From: Porphyromonadaceae bacterium UBA7180
GTDB lineage: Bacteria; Bacteroidota; Bacteroidia; Bacteroidales; Muribaculaceae
Length of the DNA: 33,751 nt
Direction: 5' to 3'
NCBI GenBank assembly: GCA_002491165.1
Contig: DKVK01000102.1
Location: forward strand, 1 to 33,751
The notes under the pieces: model-generated
The model's database searches: none
Told to the model about the DNA's origin: nothing
What the model saw: the letters and a program-made list of their open reading frames with translations, nothing else
In this document: positions 17,501 to 25,830 of the stretch, piece by piece
Layout: each line of letters begins with the position of its first letter
How positions within the stretch are numbered: the stretch's first letter is position 1
Position numbers and translations under genes: made by a program

Positions 17501-17531
17501 TTTGTCGCATCGCCGAAAACTGTTAACTTTG
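17501..17531 (+). promoter_or_regulatory. Bacteroidetes promoter of the MBL-fold gene
   Basis: TTTG (17501-17504), 19 nt, then TAACTTTG (17524-17531) is a perfect match in both boxes and spacing. The leader to the ATG at 17560 would be about 25 nt. Confidence 0.75.
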
Positions 17532-17559
17532 CACCGGATATTTTTACTCAACCGGAAAG

Positions 17560-18378
17560 ATGATAAACCTGACTTACATTTGGCATGACTGCTTCCTGCT
17601 GGAGAGCGACGAGGCCACGGTATTATTCGATTATTACCGCGACGGCGACGCATCCAGTCCCATAGCCGAGCCGGAGTTCCTAACCGCGCTCCGGGCCGAC
17701 AAACCTCTTTATATCGTTGTAAGTCACCATCACAAGGATCATTTCACGCGGCAGATATTCGGTTGGAAACACATAGTCGGCGAGGTGCATTACATTCTGA
17801 GCCGCGACACCGAGAAGAGCATACGCCACCTCTTGCGTCCCGACTCCATGTACCGCGGCGTGAAACCGGATTCCGAACAAGTCACAGTGCTTCGTCCCGG
17901 CGAATCATACAGCGACGGCCGTCTCACCGTCCGCGCTTTCGGCTCTACTGACATCGGCAACTCTTATATAGTGGAAATAGAAGGGAATCGCATTTTCCAT
18001 GCCGGCGACCTCAACGCCTGGATTTGGAAAGACGAATCCACACCTAACGAAGTGGCAGCCGCCATCCGCGACTTCATGAAAGTGCTCGAAACGGTGCGCG
18101 GCGAGTGCGGCGAGAGGATAGACCTTGCCATGTTTCCGGTAGATTCGCGCATCGGCCGCGATTATTGGGAAGGCGCCGCGCGCTTCGTCCGCTTCTTCGA
18201 CGTAGGCGTGTTCGTGCCTATGCACTTCTGCCTCGCCGACAACGCCGGGCAGATGATAGAGCGTGTTTCCGATGCCCGCTCGTTCTCACGCTACGCCAAC
18301 CCCGACCGCGGAATATACGTGGCCCTTCAGACTCCTTACGAAAAACTCGCCCTTTCCTCTGTCGGGACAGCGGAATAA
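17560..18378 (+). CDS. MBL-fold metallo-hydrolase
   Basis: 272 residues. Metallo-beta-lactamase-fold metal ligands are visible: HHHKDH (His56, His58, Asp60, His61), HAGDLNAW (His147, Asp150) and MHF (His222). The N-terminus LTYIWHDCFLLES is typical of the UlaG/YtnP-like subgroup of soluble hydrolases. No signal peptide is present, so it is cytoplasmic. Substrate is unknown; the family hydrolyses esters, lactones or phosphodiesters. It is transcribed from its own promoter, divergently from tamL, and ends about 100 nt before the rubrerythrin gene. Confidence 0.85.
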   Translation: MINLTYIWHDCFLLESDEATVLFDYYRDGDASSPIAEPEFLTALRADKPLYIVVSHHHKDHFTRQIFGWKHIVGEVHYILSRDTEKSIRHLLRPDSMYRGVKPDSEQVTVLRPGESYSDGRLTVRAFGSTDIGNSYIVEIEGNRIFHAGDLNAWIWKDESTPNEVAAAIRDFMKVLETVRGECGERIDLAMFPVDSRIGRDYWEGAARFVRFFDVGVFVPMHFCLADNAGQMIERVSDARSFSRYANPDRGIYVALQTPYEKLALSSVGTAE

Positions 18379-18400
18379 CCCTTTCCACTTCTTTCTGAAA

Positions 18401-18408
18401 TAATTTTG
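18401..18408 (+). promoter_or_regulatory. Possible -7 box for rubrerythrin
   Basis: TAATTTTG matches TAnnTTTG, about 67 nt before the rubrerythrin start. No proper TTTG -33 box lies at the right distance, so the call is tentative. Confidence 0.4.
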
Positions 18409-18475
18409 CCGTCAGATACAAACTTTTTTGCGGCCGCATTGTTGTATTTATGAAATCAACATTTTTAAAGCAAAT

Positions 18476-19018
18476 ATGAAAGAACTGAAAGGTACCAAGA
18501 CAGAACAAAACCTTTGGACCGCTTTTGCCGGCGAGTCAAAGGCTTTTAACAAATACCTGATGTATGCCAAAAAGGCACGCAAGGACGGTTACGAACAGAT
18601 AGCCGCACTCTTTGAAGAAACGGCCCACAACGAGCAGGAACACTCCAAACTGTGGTTCAAATATCTCCACGGAGGCGAAATGCCCGACACCCTCGACAAC
18701 CTCAAGGATGCTGCCGCCGGTGAAAACTACGAGTGGACCGACATGTATAAAAAGATGGCCGAAGAGGCCGAAGAAGAGGGTTTCACAGAACTCGCACACC
18801 GCTTCCGTCAGGTAGCGGCTATCGAGAAAACGCACGACGAGCGTTACCTCAAGCTAATTTCAAATATCGACGAAGGTATCGTGTTCTCACGCGACGGCGA
18901 CCGTATCTGGGTATGCCGCAACTGCGGCCACATCCACTTCGGGCAGAAAGCGCCGAAAGTTTGCCCCGTGTGCCAGCATCCGCAGGCATTCTTCGAACTC
19001 CGCGCTGAAAACTTCTAA
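18476..19018 (+). CDS. Rubrerythrin
   Basis: 180 residues from the ATG at 18476, which gives MKELKGTKTEQNLWTAFAGE, the usual rubrerythrin start; an upstream in-frame start would add 16 unrelated residues. The ferritin-like diiron domain has Glu20, an ExxH at 53-56 (EQEH) and a second ExxH at 117-120 (EKTH). The C-terminal rubredoxin domain has Cys147/Cys150 and Cys163/Cys166. It reduces hydrogen peroxide in the cytoplasm using electrons from NADH-dependent partners, protecting an anaerobe during oxygen exposure. It is a single-gene unit ended by a strong hairpin. Confidence 0.96.
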   Translation: MKELKGTKTEQNLWTAFAGESKAFNKYLMYAKKARKDGYEQIAALFEETAHNEQEHSKLWFKYLHGGEMPDTLDNLKDAAAGENYEWTDMYKKMAEEAEEEGFTELAHRFRQVAAIEKTHDERYLKLISNIDEGIVFSRDGDRIWVCRNCGHIHFGQKAPKVCPVCQHPQAFFELRAENF

Positions 19019-19057
19019 TCCGGGACACCCCTCTTTTACACTTGATATTCTTATGGC

Positions 19058-19083
19058 AAAAGGAGCCCCGCACGGCTCCTTTT
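19058..19083. terminator. Bidirectional intrinsic terminator
   Basis: A perfect 10-bp stem, AAAAGGAGCC with GGCTCCTTTT, and a 6-nt loop. Its A and T flanks give a U tract in both directions. It lies between the rubrerythrin stop (19018, plus) and the GNAT stop (19085, minus) and so can end both transcripts. Confidence 0.85.
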
Positions 19084-19084
19084 A

Positions 19085-19600
19085 CTATTTCATGGTGTCT
19101 TTTTTGAGCCGGAGTGTGTAGAGGGCGTCGTCGAGCCATTGGTCGAATTTGCGGCCTACCTGCGGCAGTACGCCGCTCAGGGTGAAGCCGAGGCGGCGGT
19201 GCATCCTTTCGCACGGCTCGTTGCCGGCTGTGATGCAGCTTATCAGCACATGTGCCCCGCCGCGGCGGCAATGTTCTATCAGTTCGCTGATGAGGCGTGT
19301 GCCGAGTCCGCGTCCGGTGGCGCGGTGCGACAAGTAGGCGGTCAGTTCCCAAGTGCCGGCATATACCGGGTCCGGATGGTAGCTGTGGGCGTATGCGTAG
19401 CCCATAAGTCCGGCGCCTTTTTCGATGACGAGAAAGGGGAAGCCGCCGTCGATGACGGGGCGCAGTTTCTCTGCGAAATCTTCGGCCGTCAGTTCGCGGT
19501 CGGAGAATATGACCGTGCTTGTGCGCACGTAGTGGTTGTAAATTTCGGCTATGCCGGCATAGTCCCCGGCTTGGCCGTTGCGTATGGTAATTTCGTCCAT
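19085..19600 (-). CDS. GNAT N-acetyltransferase (phosphinothricin acetyltransferase-like)
   Basis: 171 residues. The N-terminus (ITIRNGQAGDYAGIAEIYNH, then YVRTSTVIF) matches the PAT/YncA-type GNAT subgroup. The acetyl-CoA pyrophosphate loop is HRATGRGLGTRL, and ITAGNEPCERMHRRLGF is the conserved C-terminal core. Relatives acetylate small amines such as phosphinothricin, methionine sulfoximine or other amino-acid analogues; the substrate here is unknown. It begins 4 nt after the ligA stop and is the last gene of the long minus-strand run, ending at the bidirectional terminator. Confidence 0.85.
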   Translation of the reverse strand: MDEITIRNGQAGDYAGIAEIYNHYVRTSTVIFSDRELTAEDFAEKLRPVIDGGFPFLVIEKGAGLMGYAYAHSYHPDPVYAGTWELTAYLSHRATGRGLGTRLISELIEHCRRGGAHVLISCITAGNEPCERMHRRLGFTLSGVLPQVGRKFDQWLDDALYTLRLKKDTMK

Positions 19601-19604
19601 GTCT

Positions 19605-21620
19605 TTATTTTTCGCCTATCATTTTGAGGAATTCCTCCTCGGGAACCATGGGAATGCCGAGCTTTTCGCATTTCTCGCGCTTGGAGGGACCCATGTTCTC
19701 GCCGGTGAGGACGAATGATGTCTTCTTGGAAATACTGCCCACGTTCTTGCCACCTTCGCGTTCTATCAGTTCCTTATATTCATCGCGCGAGTGGTATGCG
19801 AAGGTGCCGGAGATCACGATTGATTTTCCTTCGAGGGCTGTTCCGGCGGGTTGCATTTTCTCTTCTGAAAGTTGCATCTGAACGCCGGCGGCGCGCAGGT
19901 CTGCGATGTTGGAGATGCTCACCGGGTCGCGCAGATAATCGTATATACCTTGCGCGATGGTCGACCCGACGTCCGGTATAGCTTTCAGCATGTCCACGTT
20001 CATGGCGAGCAGGGCGTCCATCGACTTGACGGCAAGCGCCACGCGTTTGGCGGTAGTCTCGCCGACATTGGGGATTGAGAGGGCGTAGACGACGCGCTCG
20101 AACGGCACGTTTTTCGATTCCTCGATTCCGGCGATGATGCGCGCCGCGGTTTTCTCTCCTATCTTTTCAAGTTTTTCGAGTCGTGATGCTGTGAGACGGT
20201 ATAGGTCACCTATGCGGCGCACGAGGCCTGCGGCGTAAAGGAGTTCGGCCGTTTCCTCTCCGATGCCGTCGATGTCCATCATGCGGCGTGCGCAGAAATG
20301 CTCAATCTTGCCGGTAATCTGCGGGCGGCAACCGTAAGTGTTGGGGCAACGCCATGCCGCCTCCCCCTCGATACGCACCAGCGGCGTGCCGCACTCGGGA
20401 CAGGTGGCGACGAAGCGCACAGGCGTGCTTTCAGGATTACGCTGCTCCTTGTCGACACCGGTTATTTTCGGGATGATTTCGCCCCCCTTCTCCACATAAA
20501 GCCAGTCGTCGGTATGTATGTCGAGCTCGCGCATTATGTCTTCGTTATGAAGCGAGGCGCGCTTCACAATGGTGCCGGAGAGGAGCACCGGCTCGAGGTT
20601 TGCCACCGGAGTGACGATGCCCATTCGCCCGGTCTCGAAGGAGACGAATCGCAGCGGAGTGCAGGCGCGTTCGGGATTGAACTTGAATGAGATGGCCCAG
20701 CGCGGCGACTTGGCTGTGAAGCCAAGGTTGAGTTGTTGCCGCAGCGAGTTCACCTTGAACACGAGGCCGTCGGTGGCCACCGGGAGCTTCTTGCGGTTCT
20801 CGTCCCAGTAGCCCACGAAGTCGTTCACCTGCTCCGGTGAAGAGAGCAATGCCATATTTTTCGACACTTTGAATCCCCATGTGCGGGCCTTTTCCATGCA
20901 GTCATAATGGTTGTCGGCGGGAAGGTCGTCGCTCAGCAGGTAGTAGAACCGTGCGTCGAGGTGTCGCGAGGCCACGATGCGCGGGTCTTGCATTTTCAGT
21001 GTTCCGGAAGCGGCGTTGCGCGGGTTGGCGAAGAGAGGCTCTTCGTTGTAGGCGCGCTCGGCGTTGAGCTTCTCGAAAACCTCCCACGGCATGAGTATCT
21101 CGCCGCGAATCTCGAACTCCTCGGGCCAGTCGCCGGGTTGAAGCACGAGGGGAATCGAGCGGATGGTGCGCACGTTGGCTGTGACATCGTCGCCGCGCGT
21201 TCCGTCGCCGCGTGTCACGGCACGCACCAACCTGCCGTGGCGGTAGGTGATGGCTATCGATGTGCCGTCGAATTTCAGTTCCCCCACCACATTGAAACTC
21301 TCGCCTCCGAGGGCTTTGCGCACACGGTCGAACCACTCGTCCACCTCCTCCACGGAGTAGCAGTTGGAGAGGGAGAGCATTGGGCGCTCGTGGACGACGT
21401 GCCCGAACTCCTTGGTGAGGTCCGAGCCAACGCGCTGCGTCGGGGAATCGGGGTCGGCGAACTGCGGCCATTCCTTTTCCAGGGCTTCCAGTTCCTTGAG
21501 CATGAAGTCGAAGTCGCGGTCGCTGATTTCCGGTGCGTTGAGCACGTAGTAATTGTGGTTGTGGCGGTGGAGTTCCGAGCGGAGGGTGTCTATGCGTGAT
21601 TTGGCGTCTTGTTCTGTCAT
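19605..21620 (-). CDS. ligA: NAD+-dependent DNA ligase LigA
   Basis: 671 residues from the ATG at 21620 (MTEQDAKSRIDTLRSELHRH). Longer in-frame readings extend back into truA and would add basic, non-homologous residues. Domains in order: Ia NAD-binding region with NYYVLNAPEISDRDFD; adenylation domain with the AMP-accepting Lys116 in ELKFDGTSIAI; OB fold; a four-Cys zinc finger (CPECG, then CPNTYGC); helix-hairpin-helix repeats (IDGIGEETAELLYAAG, IPNVGETTAKRVA, IPDVGSTIAQGI); and a C-terminal BRCT domain (GKSIVISGTFAYHSRDEY). It seals nicks during replication and repair. Its start overlaps the truA stop by four bases (ATGA), indicating translational coupling. Confidence 0.97.
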   Translation of the reverse strand: MTEQDAKSRIDTLRSELHRHNHNYYVLNAPEISDRDFDFMLKELEALEKEWPQFADPDSPTQRVGSDLTKEFGHVVHERPMLSLSNCYSVEEVDEWFDRVRKALGGESFNVVGELKFDGTSIAITYRHGRLVRAVTRGDGTRGDDVTANVRTIRSIPLVLQPGDWPEEFEIRGEILMPWEVFEKLNAERAYNEEPLFANPRNAASGTLKMQDPRIVASRHLDARFYYLLSDDLPADNHYDCMEKARTWGFKVSKNMALLSSPEQVNDFVGYWDENRKKLPVATDGLVFKVNSLRQQLNLGFTAKSPRWAISFKFNPERACTPLRFVSFETGRMGIVTPVANLEPVLLSGTIVKRASLHNEDIMRELDIHTDDWLYVEKGGEIIPKITGVDKEQRNPESTPVRFVATCPECGTPLVRIEGEAAWRCPNTYGCRPQITGKIEHFCARRMMDIDGIGEETAELLYAAGLVRRIGDLYRLTASRLEKLEKIGEKTAARIIAGIEESKNVPFERVVYALSIPNVGETTAKRVALAVKSMDALLAMNVDMLKAIPDVGSTIAQGIYDYLRDPVSISNIADLRAAGVQMQLSEEKMQPAGTALEGKSIVISGTFAYHSRDEYKELIEREGGKNVGSISKKTSFVLTGENMGPSKREKCEKLGIPMVPEEEFLKMIGEK

Positions 21621-22369
21621 GGGATGAAAATTTCTTGGGGGTACGTAACGTCCCAAAGATATAACGCTTCGGGAGGCATCGATGTTCCGGCGGCGCAGCG
21701 GTCGCGGGTGTCGATTATTCGTTGGAAACCGTCGGTGCCGAGCTTTCCGCGCCCCACGTCGACGAGCGTTCCTACCACGGCCCTTACCATGTTGCGCAGG
21801 AAACGGTCGGCTTCTATGGTGAATACGTGCACTCCGGGGAAGGGCTCCTCCCACAGGGCTCGGGTCACGCGGCAGATGTTGGTCTTGACATCGGTGTGCA
21901 GCTTAGCGAAGGAGGTGAAGTCGGAGGTAGTGAGCAGCAGTCCGGCGGCGCGGTTCATGGCGGCATAGTCGAGCAGCGACGTCTGTTGCCATGACAGCGG
22001 ATATAGGAAGGGCGATTTCTCTTCGGTCACGAAGTAGCGGTATTGCCGGGCGGTGGCGTCGAAGCGGGCATGGGCGTCATCCCGGACGGGGAGGACGTCA
22101 TGGAACGCAATGTCGCGGCCGCATAGGCGGTTGAGCGACAGCAGGAAACGACGCCGGTCCTCTATTGGGGACTTGGTGTCGAAGTGCGCGAACATGGTGC
22201 GTGCGTTTACACCCGTGTCGGTGCGACCGGCGCCGACAATGGGCGTCTCGCGGCGTAGCACCGTGGCGAGTGCTTCCTCTACGCTCTGTTGCACGGACCC
22301 GGCGTTGGGCTGCCTTTGCCAGCCGTGGAACGGCGCCCCGCGGTATGACAGTTTAAGAAACCACCGCAT
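21617..22369 (-). CDS. truA: tRNA pseudouridine synthase A (TruA)
   Basis: 250 residues. It starts MRWFLKLSYRGAPFHGWQRQ, the standard TruA opening. The catalytic Asp51 is in GAGRTDTGVNARTMFAHF. Further conserved parts are ARFDATARQYRYFV and FLRNMVRAVVGTLVDVGRGK. It converts uridines 38-40 of the tRNA anticodon arm to pseudouridine. It begins 4 nt after the speA stop and overlaps ligA by 4 nt, so the three genes form a tight operon. Confidence 0.96.
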   Translation of the reverse strand: MRWFLKLSYRGAPFHGWQRQPNAGSVQQSVEEALATVLRRETPIVGAGRTDTGVNARTMFAHFDTKSPIEDRRRFLLSLNRLCGRDIAFHDVLPVRDDAHARFDATARQYRYFVTEEKSPFLYPLSWQQTSLLDYAAMNRAAGLLLTTSDFTSFAKLHTDVKTNICRVTRALWEEPFPGVHVFTIEADRFLRNMVRAVVGTLVDVGRGKLGTDGFQRIIDTRDRCAAGTSMPPEALYLWDVTYPQEIFIP

Positions 22370-22373
22370 CCTC

Positions 22374-24272
22374 TCAGTTCGTTTCGAGATAAGTATTGCC
22401 GTATAGTCCCGAGCGGTAGTTGTTCAGGAACTGGCGTCCTTCCTCGGCGGTGATGCGCCCTTTCTTCATGGAGACGGAAACCCATGATTCCAGGTTGCGC
22501 ACCAGCTTCTTGGGGTTGTATTCCACATATTCCAGCACATCGGCCACCGCCTCTGCATCGATTATCTGCTCTATCTCGTATCCGTTCTTGGTCATGGAGA
22601 TATGCACGGCGTTGGTGTCGCCGAAGAGGTTGTGCATGTCGCCCAGGATTTCCTGGTAAGCTCCCACAAGGAATACGCCGAGATAATAAGGCTCGCCGGG
22701 ACGCAGTTTGTGCACCGGCAGCGACGACGACATGCCCTGCGGCGCCACGAAACGGTTGATTTTGCCGTCCGAGTCGCACGTGATGTCCTGTATGGTGCAG
22801 CGGTTGGAGGGTTTCTCTTCGAGTCGGGAGATGGGGATGATGGGGAAAATCTGGTCGATGGCCCATGCGTCGGGGAGCGACTGGAAGAGTGAGAAGTTGC
22901 AGAAGTACTTGTCGGGGAGCATACGCTGCACCTTACGGAGCTCTTCGGGCGGATGCTTCATGGAGGCGGTGATTTCGGCCACGTCGCGTGCCACGCTCCA
23001 AAAGAGTTTCTCCACCTGTGCGCGGGTTGAAAGGTCGAGCAGGCCGAGGCTGAAAAGGTCGAGGGCTTCTTCGCGGATCTGGAGGGCGTCGTGCCAGTCC
23101 TCGAAGACGCGCGTCGGGTTTATTTTGTCCCAGATGCCGTAGAGTTCGCGCAGCAGCTCGTGGGCATCGTCGGGGATTGTCTCGTTGTCGTTCCAGATGG
23201 GGAGGCTGGAGTTGCCCAGGACCTCTATTATCAGCACACAGTGGTGTGCCGTAAGCGAGCGGCCGCTCTCGGTGATGATGTTGGGGTGGGGGAGCCCGTT
23301 CTTCACGCAGACATCTACGAGCTGCGAGACGGCGTCGTTGACATATTCCTGAATGGAGTAGTTCATCGAGTTCTCGCCCGACGAAGAGCGGGTGCCGTCG
23401 TAGTCCACCCCGAGTCCTCCGCCCACGTCGACGAACTCCACCTCGAAGTCCATCTTGCGCAGTTGCACATAGAACTGCATGGCCTCGCGCAGGGCGGTCT
23501 TGATGCGGCGTATTTTCGTTATCTGGCTGCCGATGTGGAAGTGTATGAGCTTGAGGCACGAGGTCATCTTATTTTTGCGCAGGAACTCCAGGGCGTCGAG
23601 CAGTTCCGAGCTGTTGAGGCCGAACTTAGAGACGTCGCCGCCCGACTCTTCCCATTTGCCGGAGCCGGAGGAGCTTAGCTTTATGCGGATGCCGATGTTG
23701 GGCTGCACGCCGAGGCGCTTGGCCACGTTGGCTATGAGTTTCAGTTCGTGAAGTTTCTCCACCACCAGATAGATGCGCCGGCCCATCTTCTGCGCCAGGA
23801 GCGCCAGTTCCACATAATCCTCATCCTTGTAGCCGTTGCAGATGATAAGGGAATTTTCGTGGGTATTGACGGCCAATACGGCGTGCAACTCCGGTTTGGA
23901 GCCGGCTTCAAGGCCGATGTTGTACTTGTTGCCGTGGCTCACTATCTCTTCCACCACCTGGCGCATCTGGTTCACCTTGATTGGATAGATAATGAAGTTC
24001 TGGCCGGAGTACCCGTATTCTTCGGCTGCACGCTTGAAGCAGTTTGAGATTTTGCGGATACGGTCGTCCAGAATGTCGGGGAAGCGAAGGAGGAGAGGAG
24101 CCGAGACGTCGCGGAGTTTCAGCTCGTCAAGGACGTCCTTGATGTCTATAGGCACAGCGTCGGCGCATGGCGTAACCTGCACGTGTCCCTTGTCGTTGAT
24201 TGAAAAATATTTGAGACCCCATCCTGAGATGTTGTACATTTCGGCAGAGTCCTCTATACGCCATTTTCTCAT
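22374..24272 (-). CDS. speA: Biosynthetic arginine decarboxylase SpeA
   Basis: 632 residues, full length for the PLP fold-III arginine decarboxylase family. The PLP lysine is Lys99 in IIYPIKVNQMRQVV. Other family marks are FHIGSQI, FVDVGGGLGVDYDGTRS, NIITESGRSLTAHHC and DITCDSDGKINRFV (the Cys-containing substrate-contact motif). The enzyme turns arginine into agmatine and carbon dioxide, the first step of a spermidine route via agmatine. It lies downstream of argR and an ArgC-like gene in the same direction, so an arginine-linked control of the run is plausible but not shown. About 70 nt separate it from ssb; this gap has a small 6-bp hairpin (24310-24326) but no consensus promoter. Confidence 0.96.
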   Translation of the reverse strand: MRKWRIEDSAEMYNISGWGLKYFSINDKGHVQVTPCADAVPIDIKDVLDELKLRDVSAPLLLRFPDILDDRIRKISNCFKRAAEEYGYSGQNFIIYPIKVNQMRQVVEEIVSHGNKYNIGLEAGSKPELHAVLAVNTHENSLIICNGYKDEDYVELALLAQKMGRRIYLVVEKLHELKLIANVAKRLGVQPNIGIRIKLSSSGSGKWEESGGDVSKFGLNSSELLDALEFLRKNKMTSCLKLIHFHIGSQITKIRRIKTALREAMQFYVQLRKMDFEVEFVDVGGGLGVDYDGTRSSSGENSMNYSIQEYVNDAVSQLVDVCVKNGLPHPNIITESGRSLTAHHCVLIIEVLGNSSLPIWNDNETIPDDAHELLRELYGIWDKINPTRVFEDWHDALQIREEALDLFSLGLLDLSTRAQVEKLFWSVARDVAEITASMKHPPEELRKVQRMLPDKYFCNFSLFQSLPDAWAIDQIFPIIPISRLEEKPSNRCTIQDITCDSDGKINRFVAPQGMSSSLPVHKLRPGEPYYLGVFLVGAYQEILGDMHNLFGDTNAVHISMTKNGYEIEQIIDAEAVADVLEYVEYNPKKLVRNLESWVSVSMKKGRITAEEGRQFLNNYRSGLYGNTYLETN

Positions 24273-24342
24273 CTTGTCTGTGTGAATTTTACGAAGCAGT
24301 GAATCTTAAGAAGTTCAGGCAACTTCCATTGTTAAAAGGAGA

Positions 24343-24666
24343 TTAAGCATTCTCGCGGCCGAGAATCTCGATGTTGTCAACGTAGATTTCGGTGATTTTG
24401 CGCTCTATCTTCAGGCGGTCGGTGTATGAGCGGGTGCGGAGCCGCCCTTCTATATAGAGTTTGGTGCCTTTGCGTATGTAGCGTTCGGCATATTCCGCAG
24501 CCGGGCCGTTGCACACGATGCGGTGCCACTCGGTGAGTTGCATCCCGTTGGGCTGCTGTTCGTTGGTGGCCAGCGGGAAGGTGGTGATGGTCTGGCCTTT
24601 CACCGGGTTGCGGACCACAGGGTCGGCACCCACGTTTCCGAGCAATATTGCTTTGTTGACAGACAT
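24343..24666 (-). CDS. ssb: Short single-stranded DNA-binding protein
   Basis: 107 residues, made only of the OB fold: MSVNKAILLGNVGADPVVR, then FPLATNE and TEWHRIVCNGPAAEYAERYI, and a final GRLRTRSYTD with YVDNIEILGREN. A typical replicative SSB adds a disordered linker and an acidic tip of the DDDIPF type that recruits partners; both are missing here. The start follows the ArgC-like stop by 18 nt. It could be the only SSB, a paralogue for a special task, or a short form usual in this lineage. Confidence 0.9.
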   Translation of the reverse strand: MSVNKAILLGNVGADPVVRNPVKGQTITTFPLATNEQQPNGMQLTEWHRIVCNGPAAEYAERYIRKGTKLYIEGRLRTRSYTDRLKIERKITEIYVDNIEILGRENA

Positions 24667-24684
24667 TGGATATTGTTTTGATAT

Positions 24685-25575
24685 TCAGAATGTGGAGACT
24701 TTGAGGTCGAGGCCGGTGCGCTCGTGCAGTCCGAAGAGGAGGTTGAGCAGATGGACCGCCTCGCCGGCGCCGCCGCGCATCGTGGGGTCGGCCACCACGT
24801 CGAGCAGGATGCTTCCGGCGTCCGGTTTCGAGACGTTTACCAGGCACTTCTGAGTCCCTTCCACCTCTTTCAGCTCCACCGGGCGCGGGGTGAGGAAGGT
24901 GAAGTTATGGTCGTCGTAGATACCGTCGTAAAGGCGGCATGCGTCGGCCACCGTCAGGGTGGAGGGGAAAGAGATGCGCAGCCTCATTCCGCGGCCGGTG
25001 CCTGCGCTCCTGTCGTCTATTATGACCCGGCTGGAGAAGCTGTTCTGCACGGCGGCGAGGCGCTTCTCTATGGTAGAGGCATCGTCGGCGGGTCGCGACG
25101 TGCCGAGGCTCCCTTCGGTTGTGACGGCGATGTCGTTGTTGAGCATCAGCGCGGCGGCGAAGGGGTATAGGGCGATGAGTGCCACGGCGGCAAGCGGCGC
25201 AGGGACGGAAGCGCGGCGTGCACCGCGCACCAGCGGTTTGCGGTTTATCTCGGAAAGGCCGAACTCGAAGGGGCCGTAACGGCCCGTGAGGTCGATGAGG
25301 CGCATCTCCGGGTTGCGTCCGCAGGCTTCGATGGCAGCTTTGGCGACGTCAGACGGTTCGCAGATTATGGCCACATCGAGGTGGTAAAAGTCCGCTTTTT
25401 CAGTGAAAAGAAGAGTCTCCTCGCCCCACAGGCCGTGGTGTGCCGAGGTCGCCGGATGGCCGGCAAGCGACGGGGCGTGCAATGTCCTGAGTTCCACTTC
25501 GGGATGATGTACCAGAATTCGGATAATTTCTCCCGCAACAGGGGTCGCGGCTCCGAGTATTCCTACTTTTATCAT
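24685..25575 (-). CDS. ArgC-like protein without the catalytic cysteine
   Basis: 296 residues. The architecture follows N-acetyl-gamma-glutamyl-phosphate reductase (ArgC): an N-terminal Rossmann part with IIRILVHHPEVELRTL, the FGLSEINRKPLVRGA segment that precedes the active site, and the C-terminal RGGAGEAVHLLNLLFGL motif. However, the active-site NPGC of ArgC is SVPA here (residues 123-126), so the acyl-enzyme Cys is an Ala. The nucleotide loop is GILGAATPVAG instead of the usual GAAGYTGGE pattern, and the HRH-type catalytic His motif is not recognisable. It is therefore unlikely to be a working reductase; a regulatory, scaffolding or otherwise altered role is inferred. It sits downstream of argR, behind a hairpin-rich leader, and leads the ssb-speA run. 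Confidence 0.8.
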   Translation of the reverse strand: MIKVGILGAATPVAGEIIRILVHHPEVELRTLHAPSLAGHPATSAHHGLWGEETLLFTEKADFYHLDVAIICEPSDVAKAAIEACGRNPEMRLIDLTGRYGPFEFGLSEINRKPLVRGARRASVPAPLAAVALIALYPFAAALMLNNDIAVTTEGSLGTSRPADDASTIEKRLAAVQNSFSSRVIIDDRSAGTGRGMRLRISFPSTLTVADACRLYDGIYDDHNFTFLTPRPVELKEVEGTQKCLVNVSKPDAGSILLDVVADPTMRGGAGEAVHLLNLLFGLHERTGLDLKVSTF

Positions 25576-25590
25576 AAGAAAATATTTGGC

Positions 25591-25618
25591 AGAAAGTGCG
25601 CGGCGTGCCGCACTTTCT
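25591..25618 (-). promoter_or_regulatory. Strong hairpin just upstream of the ArgC-like start
   Basis: A perfect 10-bp stem, AGAAAGTGCG with CGCACTTTCT, and an 8-nt loop end 16 nt before the start codon. On the minus strand it is followed by a moderately U-rich CAAATATTTTCTTATG. It could act as an attenuator or shield the ribosome site; whether it does is not shown. Confidence 0.5.
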
Positions 25619-25766
25619 CGCAGTTAACCGATGGTTGGAATAGTGCAACTGTCAGTTGAACGGCGCCTGGCTCCGTTCCCGGTATCCGGGGCGCCGCATC
25701 CAAATGCCCGGCGCGCCCGTAGGCTCGGCTTGTTCGCCTGATGTGACGGCTTTTAAAAAGCACCGG

Positions 25767-25799
25767 GGGTGACGGTCACTATAAGTATGACCGCCACCC
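25767..25799 (-). terminator. Probable argR terminator
   Basis: On the minus strand, GGGTG-G-CGGTCA pairs with TGACCG-T-CACCC. The one non-Watson-Crick position is a G-U wobble on this strand but an A-C mismatch on the other, favouring minus-strand RNA. A run of five Ts follows about 10 nt later. It lies 31 nt after the argR stop. Confidence 0.55.
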
Positions 25800-25830
25800 G
25801 AGGTAAAAGTTCAAAAGGTTTGAGAAAAAA

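Noticed and set aside
24310..24326. Terminator between ssb and speA
   Set aside because: The stem is only 6 bp with no following U tract, so it is too weak to call a terminator.
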